Notes under the pieces: generated by a model | What the model saw: only the letters and a program-made list of their open reading frames with translations | Databases searched by the model: none | What the model was told of the DNA's origin: nothing | Position numbers and translations under genes: made by a program | Part shown: positions 16,049 through 22,951 of the stretch, one piece after another | Numbering within the stretch: position 1 is the first letter of the stretch | Layout of the letters: each line of letters starts with the position of its first letter | DNA from: Hyphomicrobiales bacterium | Lineage (GTDB): Bacteria; Pseudomonadota; Alphaproteobacteria; Rhizobiales; JAJFHR01 | Assembly (NCBI GenBank): GCA_021775515.1 | Contig: JAJFHR010000097.1 | Span: 1-22,951 of the forward strand | Length of the DNA: 22,951 nt | Direction: 5' to 3'

Positions 16049-16084
16049 GACAAGGCGTACCTTCGTGGTTGCCTTGTTTTTTTT
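16049..16084 (+). terminator. intrinsic (rho-independent) terminator, plus strand
   Basis: ACAAGGCG, a bulged T, ACC, loop TTCGT, GGT, TGCCTTGT: an 11-bp stem (one G-U pair) followed at once by eight T residues. On the minus strand the stem is followed by CATTTAG, so it would not terminate minus-strand transcripts. It therefore implies a plus-strand transcript ending at about 16084, some 55 bases before running antisense into the DUF1467 gene. Confidence 0.85.
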
Positions 16085-16138
16085 CTCAAAATATTGCGGT
16101 TTGTTTCGATCTTGCCTGGCAAGTACACATTCGGCTGA

Positions 16139-16411
16139 TCAATCGTTTGAGAATTTAGGCAAAAATGGTAGCTCTTCCAGGTCGATAATTTCATATTCCA
16201 TCAAGATGAAAGCAATCGTCCAGGGGATAATCGCCAACAGGCTTGTCAGAATAAACTTCCGCCGCATTCCAGGCTCAGCCGGTGCGCTTGAAACCGTACC
16301 AGGGATAACTTCTCCTTCTTCTTCCTGAGTGCGAACACCGATCGGAAGAACCGCCATGAGGGTAATCCACCAACAGACAAAATATATTGCTATGCCGCTT
16401 ATTATTGTCAT
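16139..16411 (-). CDS. DUF1467 family small membrane protein
   Basis: A 90-residue protein with two membrane helices (about 5-24 and 52-71) joined by a polar loop rich in Glu and Pro, including VRTQEEEGE and PGMRRKF. This matches the DUF1467 family, common in alphaproteobacteria and typically next to mce and proS. Biochemical role unknown. The ATG at 16411 is preceded by GAGGTGAA. It is the last gene of the nuoL-to-DUF1467 series. The plus-strand terminator lies about 55 bases past its stop codon. Confidence 0.9.
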   Translation of the reverse strand: MTIISGIAIYFVCWWITLMAVLPIGVRTQEEEGEVIPGTVSSAPAEPGMRRKFILTSLLAIIPWTIAFILMEYEIIDLEELPFLPKFSND

Positions 16412-16457
16412 TTCACCTCTAAAATCTTCAAAGCCTGAATCAGGAAAATCAGGTTGG

Positions 16458-16862
16458 TCAGCATTGTTCCAACTCTACCAATGTACCGCAAAAATCCTTC
16501 GGGTGTAAAAACAACACCGGTTTGCCATGCGCACCTGTTTTGGGGTTGCCGTCGCCTAACACCCGGGCACCTTTTTCTACAAGCTGGTCGCGCGCATTCA
16601 TAATATCTGCAACTTCATAACAGACATGATGAATACCGCCAGTTAGGTTTTTCTCGAGAAATCCAGCGATGGGCGAATTTTCACCCAATGGTTCCAGCAG
16701 CTCAATTTTTGTATTGGGCAATTCAATGAACACCGTGGTCACCCCGTGATCGGGCTGTGCCACTGTTTCTGACACCTGAGCCCCTAAAGTATCCCGGTAG
16801 ATCGCACTTGCCGCCGCAATGTCAGGAACAGCAATGGCCACGTGGTTTAATCGCCCAATCAT
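16458..16862 (-). CDS. mce: methylmalonyl-CoA epimerase
   Basis: Interconverts (2R)- and (2S)-methylmalonyl-CoA, linking propionyl-CoA carboxylation to the mutase and succinyl-CoA. The 134-residue product is a single VOC (glyoxalase-like) domain with two beta-alpha-beta-beta-beta modules. Likely metal ligands are H7 in NHVAIAV, H78 or H79 in GGIHHVCYEV, and E130 in LVELEQ. The length fits the family. The ATG at 16862 follows AAAGGG with a 9-base spacer. It lies between rnj and the DUF1467 gene. The biotin ligase two genes upstream could biotinylate propionyl-CoA carboxylase, which makes the epimerase substrate, a functional link that is inferred. Confidence 0.95.
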   Translation of the reverse strand: MIGRLNHVAIAVPDIAAASAIYRDTLGAQVSETVAQPDHGVTTVFIELPNTKIELLEPLGENSPIAGFLEKNLTGGIHHVCYEVADIMNARDQLVEKGARVLGDGNPKTGAHGKPVLFLHPKDFCGTLVELEQC

Positions 16863-16886
16863 AAATATATACCCTTTGATCAGTTT

Positions 16887-18566
16887 CTATAGGCGTGAAA
16901 CGGTGACATAGCAAATAGGCTTTTTGCCCCAGCGCTCTGCTATGCTGCGTCGTATCTGACGTCTGATCCCCTCAGCCAGATCCTCATCATTTCGTTTGTC
17001 ACGTTTGGAAAGCCGCTGCCATCCCGCTTGTATCGCTTCTTGCACAATATTTTTGAAGGGCTCTTTATGACCGTCACGTTCCGGTAACCCATGAACAATT
17101 ACCGCAGGATCAAAGATTATTTTGCCACTTTCTTCCACAACCAAAGCCACCGTGACAATACCGGCATAGCCCAACCTGCGGCGTTGGTGTGCAGGACCAT
17201 CATGCCCCGGCACAAGCAGATGGCCATCCAGGTGCAGACGCCCGCTTGGGACTTCATCAATAATGGCAGCATCACCGGGTCCAAGATGCGCCAATTTACC
17301 GTTGGTAACGACGAGAGATTGCGGGATGCCGCATTGTTTGGCAAATCGGGCATGTTCAACCAGGTGGCGTCTTTCGCCATGCATGGGAATGAGGATGTCG
17401 GGTTTTATGAGATCATAAAGTTGTCTTAGTTCATCGCGCCGGGGGTGCCCGGTAACATGAACAAGCTCTTCATCATCGCTTATCATGCCGCACCCCAGCG
17501 CCGCGAGATCGTTTTTCACCTGACCAACGGCTTTTTCATTTCCAGGAATGGTACGTGAGGAAAATATAACCAGATCGCCATCGTTTAAGGTTATGTCGCG
17601 ATGCTCATCGGCGGCAATTCTGCTCAAAGCTGCACGGGATTCACCCTGACTGCCGGTACATAAGATCAATGTTTTTTCGCGCGGCAGATTTCCGCAATGT
17701 TCTTCCGAGACAAATTGTGGGATATCGCGCAGATATCCGCTTCTCCGCGCCGCTTCAATAACCCGGTGCATCGAGCGTCCAACCACCACCATCTGGCGAT
17801 CTGCTGCCGCAGCCGCCTTGGCAATTGAATGAATGCGCGCGACATTGGAAGCAAAACCGGTAATTGCCACGCGCCTTTTGGCTGATTTGACGATGTCTAT
17901 GAGTGAGCGGGCAACATCTCCTTCGGTGGGTGAACTGCCCTCCCGAAGCACATTGGTAGAATCACAAATTAACGCGCGGATGCCCTCTTTCCCCAAAGCC
18001 TTAAAGCGGGGAAGGTCGACACCATTACCAATCACTGGATCATCATCCAGTTTCCAGTCCCCGGAATGAATAACCGTCCCGGCTTCGGTCTTGATCATAA
18101 CTGCATTGGGTTCGGGAATTGAATGGGCCATAGAAATTAGCTCAACAACAAACGGGCCAACATCAATTTGATGTCCGGGAGCCATTTCCACAACTTCCAA
18201 TTCTTCATCCAACCCGTTGTAGGCCAACCGCGGCGCCATCATTTCTTTGGCAAATCGAGTAGCAAAAACCGGCGCCCTAAGCCGGGGCCATAGTTCGACC
18301 AGAGCCCCATAGTGATCTTCATGAGCGTGGGTGATGACGATGCCAACAAGGTCATCGCGCAATTCTTCGATATAGGAGATGTCAGGCAAGATGGTTTCTA
18401 TACCGGGATGTCTCAAGTCACCAAAGGTTATACCAAGGTCAACCATTAGCCACTTACGCCTGTGAGCGGTGCCGATGCCATAAAGATAGAGGTTCATGCC
18501 AATTTCACCGGCTCCACCGAGCGGTAAAAAAACAAGCTCGTTATTGGCTCGAGATTTTCCTGGCAT
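16887..18566 (-). CDS. rnj: ribonuclease J
   Basis: Metallo-beta-lactamase/beta-CASP nuclease with 5'-3' exonuclease and endonuclease activity in RNA processing and decay, and in 23S rRNA maturation in alphaproteobacteria. The 559-residue product starts with ELVFLPLGGAGEIGMN (about 10-25). The zinc-binding HAHEDH is at residues 80-85, a further motif is SGDWKLDDDP, and the beta-CASP region contains VTGHPRRDEL and PMHGERRHL. A C-terminal domain of about 100 residues follows. Length and motifs match functional RNase J. The ATG at 18566 is 14 bases after the birA stop, suggesting the same transcript. Confidence 0.97.
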   Translation of the reverse strand: MPGKSRANNELVFLPLGGAGEIGMNLYLYGIGTAHRRKWLMVDLGITFGDLRHPGIETILPDISYIEELRDDLVGIVITHAHEDHYGALVELWPRLRAPVFATRFAKEMMAPRLAYNGLDEELEVVEMAPGHQIDVGPFVVELISMAHSIPEPNAVMIKTEAGTVIHSGDWKLDDDPVIGNGVDLPRFKALGKEGIRALICDSTNVLREGSSPTEGDVARSLIDIVKSAKRRVAITGFASNVARIHSIAKAAAAADRQMVVVGRSMHRVIEAARRSGYLRDIPQFVSEEHCGNLPREKTLILCTGSQGESRAALSRIAADEHRDITLNDGDLVIFSSRTIPGNEKAVGQVKNDLAALGCGMISDDEELVHVTGHPRRDELRQLYDLIKPDILIPMHGERRHLVEHARFAKQCGIPQSLVVTNGKLAHLGPGDAAIIDEVPSGRLHLDGHLLVPGHDGPAHQRRRLGYAGIVTVALVVEESGKIIFDPAVIVHGLPERDGHKEPFKNIVQEAIQAGWQRLSKRDKRNDEDLAEGIRRQIRRSIAERWGKKPICYVTVSRL

Positions 18567-18580
18567 TCAAAAACTTTCTA

Positions 18581-19375
18581 TCAAGCACCTGTTTGGCGAG
18601 CTTGTATCGGCACGGAAATAACATCTCCTGCGATAATTATCTTCCGTGACCCATCAGATAATACGAGCCTTAGCCCACCGCGTTCATCAAGGCCGTCAAA
18701 AGCGCCCGATATGATATCACTCCCGGTATTTACAGCAAGCTCCTGTCCATTATCGGGCCCATATTCAAGACATTGCCGTTTTATCGCTTCAAAACCACGC
18801 CCCCCTTGCCAAAGAGAAAAACCATTATCAAACTCCTGCGCCAATAATTCCATCACCTCCACATTAGTTGTGCTGATACCATGTTGAGCTAGATCTGTTG
18901 TTGGATAACCGACGTTTTGTGGATGAGCTGCGATGTTGAGGCCAATACCAATGGCAACACTTATCGGGTGTTCTGGCTGATCCGACCTTGACGTTTCGAT
19001 CAAAATACCACCAACCTTGGACCCAAAAAGCAGGACATCATTCGGCCATTTGAGACTGACCTCCAAGTCGCCGCTAAATTTGCGGGAAAACTGGTCCAGA
19101 ATTTTTGCGCAAGCAACAGCGGCAACAAAACTTAGATCGCTTAAACCTGCCACTGCGCCTGGCCAGGATAGAAGCAGCGTGGCAAACAAGTTTCCCGGTT
19201 TTGCGATCCATTCCCGCCCGCGTCGGCCTCGGCCTTGAGTTTGGCAATTTGCCACAATCCACAGAGGTCCGTTTCGTCCCGACTGGGATTGACGCAAAGC
19301 TTCGGAATTTGTGGAATCAACCTCTTCCAGCCACAACAGTTCATAGCCTTGAGGCAGTTGAGGCCGTAAAACCAC
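18581..19375 (-). CDS. birA: biotin-[acetyl-CoA-carboxylase] ligase, class I (no DNA-binding domain)
   Basis: Activates biotin as biotinyl-AMP and attaches it to carrier proteins of carboxylases. The 264-residue product lacks the N-terminal helix-turn-helix of E. coli BirA, so it is a ligase only and not a repressor. Conserved parts are DSTNSEA (about 20-26), the biotinyl-AMP-binding QGRGRRGREW (about 47-56), LKWPND and KVGGILIE, and a C-terminal SH3-like domain. The start is GTG at 19375, directly next to the nuoN TAG stop with no bases between, which implies translational coupling to complex I expression. nuoN-birA-rnj is a recurrent alphaproteobacterial order. Confidence 0.95.
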   Translation of the reverse strand: MVLRPQLPQGYELLWLEEVDSTNSEALRQSQSGRNGPLWIVANCQTQGRGRRGREWIAKPGNLFATLLLSWPGAVAGLSDLSFVAAVACAKILDQFSRKFSGDLEVSLKWPNDVLLFGSKVGGILIETSRSDQPEHPISVAIGIGLNIAAHPQNVGYPTTDLAQHGISTTNVEVMELLAQEFDNGFSLWQGGRGFEAIKRQCLEYGPDNGQELAVNTGSDIISGAFDGLDERGGLRLVLSDGSRKIIIAGDVISVPIQARQTGA

Positions 19376-20818
19376 CTAAAACAGCGACTTGGCGGCAACC
19401 GCAGCAGCAGAGGTCAGGGCTGCTGGATAGAGGAAAAAGCCGAGGACAAATATCCCGCTTAAACCTGCCACCAAAGCCAGTTCGCGCGGCATCGGCTCAA
19501 ACGCATCCTTGGGTTCGTCGAAATACATTATCTTGACGATCCTGAGATAATAAAACGCCCCGACCACACTTGAAACAATACCGATCACAGCCAGGGGATA
19601 AAGTTCGGCTTTGATAGCGGCGAGGAATACATAAAATTTTGCAAAAAACCCGGCCAGCGGAGGAACACCCGCAAGTGAGAACATCAATAACAGTAGAACA
19701 AATCCCATCAAAGGACTGGTACGGCCCAGACCGGCAAGGTCATCAATATCTTCGCACATTTCATCTTGGCGGCGCATGGCTAAAATGCAGCCAAATGTGC
19801 CAAGCGTCATGGCCAGATAAATCACCATATAAACGATAACGCCTTTCACGCCCTCTTCCGTGCCGGCCGCCAGCCCGACTAGGGCAAAGCCCATATGGCC
19901 GATTGAACTATAGGCCATAAGGCGTTTTATGTTGCGCTGACCAATTGCGGCAAATGCCCCCAATACCATTGAGGCAATTGATACAAAAACAATGATCTGC
20001 TGCCACTGATCGGTGATCGCGGGAAATGCTGCCACCATGGCGCGCACAAACATGGCCATAGCGGCTATCTTGGGTGCCGAGGCAAAAAAAGCGGTCACCG
20101 GAGTTGGTGCACCTTCATAAACATCAGGTGTCCACATATGAAAGGGAACGGCTGAGACCTTAAAGGCCAGCCCAGCCAGCAAAAATACGATGCCGAATAT
20201 CAGACCCAGATTGCCGCCATTTGCCGTGACGTAAGAAGCAATTTCGGCAAAACCGGTGGCTCCGGTAAAACCATAAATAAGCGAACAACCATACAACAAC
20301 ATGCCCGAAGACAGCGCTCCCAGCACAAAATACTTGAGACCCGCTTCACTCGACCGGCTGGAATCCCGGTTAATGGCAGCGATCACGTAAAGTGCAAGAG
20401 ATTGAAGCTCAAGACCCATGTAGAGCGAAATTAGATCATTGGCAGAAATCATCATGCCCATGCCCAGCGTCGCTAACAAAATGAGTATGGGGTATTCAAA
20501 CCGGTCAAGACGCATTCGGCGATTAAAGGTCAACGATAGAATAATCGCCGCAGCCGAAGCTGCATAGGTAAGAGCCTTTAAAAGCCGGGCAAAAGGATCA
20601 AGGATGAACGCTCCGTCAAAACTGCTGGAGGCTTCTTCCGGCAGCATGACGACCAACAGGCCAACCAACACCAGAACGATTATGCTGAGCGTAGAGATGA
20701 AACCGGTCGTTTTTTTTTTTGTGTAAAAACCGATCATCAAAAAAAACAAATCCACAACCGCCAGCACTATTTCTGGTGATGCCGGGACGAGTTGCTCTAG
20801 GAAAAAGGCGGATTTCAT
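19376..20818 (-). CDS. nuoN: NADH-quinone oxidoreductase subunit N
   Basis: Antiporter-like proton-translocating subunit of the complex I membrane arm. The 480-residue product has about 14 membrane helices. E137 in GLELQS, K220 in AFKVSAVPFHMWTPD and K250 in ASAPK correspond by context to the known functional E133, K217 and K247 of E. coli NuoN. The conserved PDVYEGAPTPVTAF is present. An uninterrupted run of 11 A residues on the coding strand (20710-20720) encodes Lys34-36, about 20 bases after a run of eight T. The frame is intact across both. It lies 14 bases after nuoM. Confidence 0.97.
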   Translation of the reverse strand: MKSAFFLEQLVPASPEIVLAVVDLFFLMIGFYTKKKTTGFISTLSIIVLVLVGLLVVMLPEEASSSFDGAFILDPFARLLKALTYAASAAAIILSLTFNRRMRLDRFEYPILILLATLGMGMMISANDLISLYMGLELQSLALYVIAAINRDSSRSSEAGLKYFVLGALSSGMLLYGCSLIYGFTGATGFAEIASYVTANGGNLGLIFGIVFLLAGLAFKVSAVPFHMWTPDVYEGAPTPVTAFFASAPKIAAMAMFVRAMVAAFPAITDQWQQIIVFVSIASMVLGAFAAIGQRNIKRLMAYSSIGHMGFALVGLAAGTEEGVKGVIVYMVIYLAMTLGTFGCILAMRRQDEMCEDIDDLAGLGRTSPLMGFVLLLLMFSLAGVPPLAGFFAKFYVFLAAIKAELYPLAVIGIVSSVVGAFYYLRIVKIMYFDEPKDAFEPMPRELALVAGLSGIFVLGFFLYPAALTSAAAVAAKSLF

Positions 20819-20832
20819 ATTTGTACAAGCCT

Positions 20833-22353
20833 TTATTGCGTATGAAGTGCCACTTTCGCGGCATCAAATGTTGCCAACGCCTGCTCGTAGTTTGTGATCA
20901 GGTTTTCAACGGAAGCAGCGGTGACATCAAAAATAGGAGCGGGATAAATACCGAATAAAATCGTTAAAACGATCAAAGGCACAAGAACAATACTTTCGCG
21001 CCAATTCATGTCAGCGATGTTCTTGAGGCTTTCTTTCTCAAGTTCACCAAACACCACCCGCCGATAAAGCCACAAGGCATAACAGGCACTCAAAATCACC
21101 CCGGTCGTAGCCAGAAACGCTACCCACGTATTGACCTTGTAGGCGCCCAGAAGTGTTAGAAACTCGCCGACAAATCCACTTGTTCCCGGCAGACCGACAT
21201 TCGCCATGGTGAACAGCATAAAGGTGAATGCGTAAATCGGCATGCGGTTGACCAGCCCGCCATAATCGGCAATTTTTCGCGTGTGCATACGATCGTAAAC
21301 CACGCCCACACACAAAAACAGAGCACCTGAAACCAGACCATGAGAGAGCATCTGGAAGATACCGCCCTGAATTCCCTGCTGGGTAAGCGTAAACACACCC
21401 ATTGTGACAAAACCCATATGCGCCACCGAAGAATAAGCAATCAGCTTTTTCATGTCCGTCTGCATCAGGGCAACCAACGAGGTATATATGATGGCGATTA
21501 CTGATAGTGTGAAAACCAGTGGCGCAAAATCAGCCGAGGCCACCGGAAACATGGGCAGGGAAAAGCGCAAAAAGCCATATCCGCCCATCTTCAACAAAAT
21601 CGCCGCCAGCACCACCGAGCCAGCCGTTGGCGCTTCCACATGCGCATCCGGCAGCCATGTATGCACCGGCCACATCGGCATTTTTACCGCAAATGAAGCA
21701 AAAAACGCGATCCATAACCAAGTCTGCATGCCAACCGGGAACTTATAGGTCAACAGTGCGGTTATATCGGTTGTTCCAGCCTGCCAGTACATCGCCATAA
21801 TAGCCAGCAGCATCAAAACTGAGCCCAAAAGCGTATAGAGGAAAAACTTGAAACTTGCATATACACGACGCTGACCGCCCCAGACCCCGATAATCAGGAA
21901 CATGGGGATCAGGCCGCCTTCGAAGAAAAGATAGAACAACACCAGATCAAGCGCGCAAAACACACCGATCATCAGGGTTTCCAGCACCAGAAAAGCGATC
22001 ATGTATTCCTTGATGCGGCCCTTGACCGAGGTCCAGCTAGCCAGAATGCATCCCGGCATCAAAAAGGTGGTCAGGATAACAAACAGCATGGAAATTCCAT
22101 CAACTCCCATGCGGTATTTGATTGAGCCGCCAAGCCAGTCGCGCTCTTCAACAAACTGAAATCCAGGGTTGGACAAATCGAAATCCACCCAAATGAACAG
22201 CGACAGAATAAACGTGATGATTGTCGTCCACAGCGCGACGAATTTGGCGCCGCGTTCAGAGATTTCATCTTCCTCACGTACCAGCAGGAAGATGAACAGC
22301 GCCCCAAGAAGCGGTAAAAACGTGACAATGGAGAGGATTGGCCAATCGGTCAT
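20833..22353 (-). CDS. nuoM: NADH-quinone oxidoreductase subunit M
   Basis: Antiporter-like proton-pumping subunit of complex I. The ATG at 22353 gives 506 residues and overlaps the nuoL stop by one base (TGATG), a translational coupling arrangement. A TTG one codon upstream is less likely. E145 in LFFEGGLIPM, K224 in FAVKMPMWPVHTWLPDAH and K255 in AAILLKMGGYG match the conserved helix-5 Glu and the helix-7 and helix-8 Lys of the family. About 14 membrane helices fit the hydrophobicity. The order nuoL-nuoM-nuoN is standard. Confidence 0.97.
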   Translation of the reverse strand: MTDWPILSIVTFLPLLGALFIFLLVREEDEISERGAKFVALWTTIITFILSLFIWVDFDLSNPGFQFVEERDWLGGSIKYRMGVDGISMLFVILTTFLMPGCILASWTSVKGRIKEYMIAFLVLETLMIGVFCALDLVLFYLFFEGGLIPMFLIIGVWGGQRRVYASFKFFLYTLLGSVLMLLAIMAMYWQAGTTDITALLTYKFPVGMQTWLWIAFFASFAVKMPMWPVHTWLPDAHVEAPTAGSVVLAAILLKMGGYGFLRFSLPMFPVASADFAPLVFTLSVIAIIYTSLVALMQTDMKKLIAYSSVAHMGFVTMGVFTLTQQGIQGGIFQMLSHGLVSGALFLCVGVVYDRMHTRKIADYGGLVNRMPIYAFTFMLFTMANVGLPGTSGFVGEFLTLLGAYKVNTWVAFLATTGVILSACYALWLYRRVVFGELEKESLKNIADMNWRESIVLVPLIVLTILFGIYPAPIFDVTAASVENLITNYEQALATFDAAKVALHTQ

Positions 22354-22951
22354 CAATACGCTCCCTGGAACATGAAAAAGGTAATTATGGCGGCCACTCC
22401 CAAAAGCATGGCAAAGGCATAGTGATAAACAAAACCGCTTTGAATTTTGACGATGCGGCTAGTGACATCCAGCACTCGGGCTGAAACTCCATCGGGCCCA
22501 AAACCATCGATTAACCAGCCGTCACCCTTCTTCCACAAGAAGTGTCCAAGTGCCTTTGTCGGCCGCACAAAGATAAAATCATAGACTTCGTCGAAGTACC
22601 ATTTATTGAGCAGGAATTTATAGGCGATGGTGAATGTCGCAGCCATATTGACCGGCACATCGGGTGCGAGAATATAAAAATAGAAACTAAGGGCAAACCC
22701 AATCACCATGGCAACCGTGGCAGACCATACCACCCAACCGGGCACCTCGTGAATGGCCTCAAGAATATTATTGCCCTCAGCTAAGAAAATCGCCTCGCCC
22801 CAGAATTTCTCAAAGCCATCTCCGATAAACATTCCCTTGAACAAAAACCCGGTGACCAAGGCGCCAACTGCCAGCAGCGCAAGTGGAATAAGTATGACCC
22901 GCGGACTTTCATGAACGTGGTTCATAACTTCGGCGCTGGCCCTCGACCGTC
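22353..22951 (-). CDS. nuoL: NADH-quinone oxidoreductase subunit L, C-terminal part
   Basis: About 199 codons of the 3' end of the largest antiporter-like subunit of complex I. The frame stays open to the window edge, so the Met near residue 9 of the visible part is internal. The HESPRVILIPLALLAVGA element and the downstream amphipathic stretch with KFLLNKWYFDEVYDFIFV match the end of the canonical transmembrane core and the long lateral helix of NuoL. A last membrane helix precedes the stop. The stop codon overlaps the nuoM ATG. The gene is truncated only by the window edge. Confidence 0.96.
   Translation of the reverse strand, partial: RSRASAEVMNHVHESPRVILIPLALLAVGALVTGFLFKGMFIGDGFEKFWGEAIFLAEGNNILEAIHEVPGWVVWSATVAMVIGFALSFYFYILAPDVPVNMAATFTIAYKFLLNKWYFDEVYDFIFVRPTKALGHFLWKKGDGWLIDGFGPDGVSARVLDVTSRIVKIQSGFVYHYAFAMLLGVAAIITFFMFQGAY

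Larger units (their letters stand above)
15862..16084 (+). ncRNA. candidate structured small RNA on the plus strand
   Basis: The gap 15714-16138 is the only long gene-free stretch. On the plus strand it ends in a strong intrinsic terminator, although no plus-strand protein gene exists here. Upstream are three properly nested pairings: GAAGGTACGC (15871-15880) with GCGTACCTTC (16054-16063), GAAAGTCG (15941-15948, extendable by two G-U pairs) with CGACTTTC (16031-16038), and a hairpin at 15990-16020. A smaller stem-loop, GGTC-GAGC-GGCC, lies at 15915-15926. With the promoter-like element before it this gives an RNA of about 220 bases. It does not resemble the 6S, tmRNA, SRP or RNase P RNAs as I know them. 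The start is uncertain and the RNA remains unproven. Confidence 0.45.

Noticed and set aside
16111..16123. Palindrome CTTGCCTGGCAAG as a terminator for the DUF1467 gene
   Set aside because: The symmetry is perfect, but only a short stem with a small loop can form and no T-run follows on the minus strand.
15748..16194. 148-codon minus-strand open frame across the intergenic gap
   Set aside because: It overlaps the 3' end of the DUF1467 gene, has an Asn/Arg/Ser-rich composition with no recognisable domain or good ribosome binding site, and covers the plus-strand terminator and repeats. It is more likely a chance frame in a non-coding stretch.
1..22951. Mobile elements, CRISPR arrays, rRNA or tRNA genes, or a laterally acquired island
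   Set aside because: No transposase or integrase genes, no regularly spaced repeats, no tRNA folds, and gene order is that of a conserved alphaproteobacterial core region throughout.

Overview
This window is a stretch of alphaproteobacterial core chromosome, most likely from the Hyphomicrobiales (Rhizobiales) or a close relative. The evidence is gene order (nuoL-nuoM-nuoN-birA-rnj-mce-DUF1467 gene, then proS-lolC-lolD-dnaE, then rpsB-tsf-pyrH-frr-uppS-cdsA-dxr-rseP), a short ProS without the editing insertion, a DUF1467 protein, and an S2 protein with a C-terminal helix-hairpin-helix (HhH) extension. Base composition looks balanced, lower in GC than many cultured rhizobia. No species can be named from the sequence. 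There is no sign of mobile elements, CRISPR, tRNA or rRNA.

Every convincing protein gene lies on the minus strand, so transcription runs from high to low coordinates. Region A (22951 to 16139) holds the 3' end of nuoL, then nuoM and nuoN (proton-pumping membrane arm of respiratory complex I), birA (biotin ligase), rnj (RNase J), mce (methylmalonyl-CoA epimerase) and a DUF1467 membrane protein, all tightly spaced. Region B (16138 to 15714) is the only long gene-free stretch. It holds a strong intrinsic terminator that works only on the PLUS strand, preceded by nested complementary segments and a promoter-like element: a candidate small RNA divergent from the proS group. Region C (15713 to 8216) holds a small exported protein of unknown function, proS, lolC, lolD (lipoprotein release ABC transporter) and dnaE (replicative polymerase). 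Region D (8139 to 7531) is a small predicted lipoprotein with its own promoter-like sequence. Region E (7469 to 1) is a translation and envelope cluster: an rpsB promoter and structured leader, rpsB, tsf, pyrH, frr, uppS, cdsA, dxr and the 5' half of rseP.

Functionally the genes cover translation (S2, EF-Ts, RRF, ProRS), RNA decay (RNase J), replication (DnaE), UMP phosphorylation (PyrH), isoprenoid, undecaprenyl and phospholipid precursor supply (Dxr, UppS, CdsA), envelope homeostasis (RseP, LolCD), respiration (NuoLMN), and biotin and propionyl-CoA-linked carbon metabolism (BirA, Mce). The items most worth a second look are the plus-strand RNA candidate at about 15862-16084, the HhH module fused to S2, the structured rpsB leader, a hairpin between rpsB and tsf, and an A11 homopolymer inside nuoN. 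All structure and promoter calls were made by eye.
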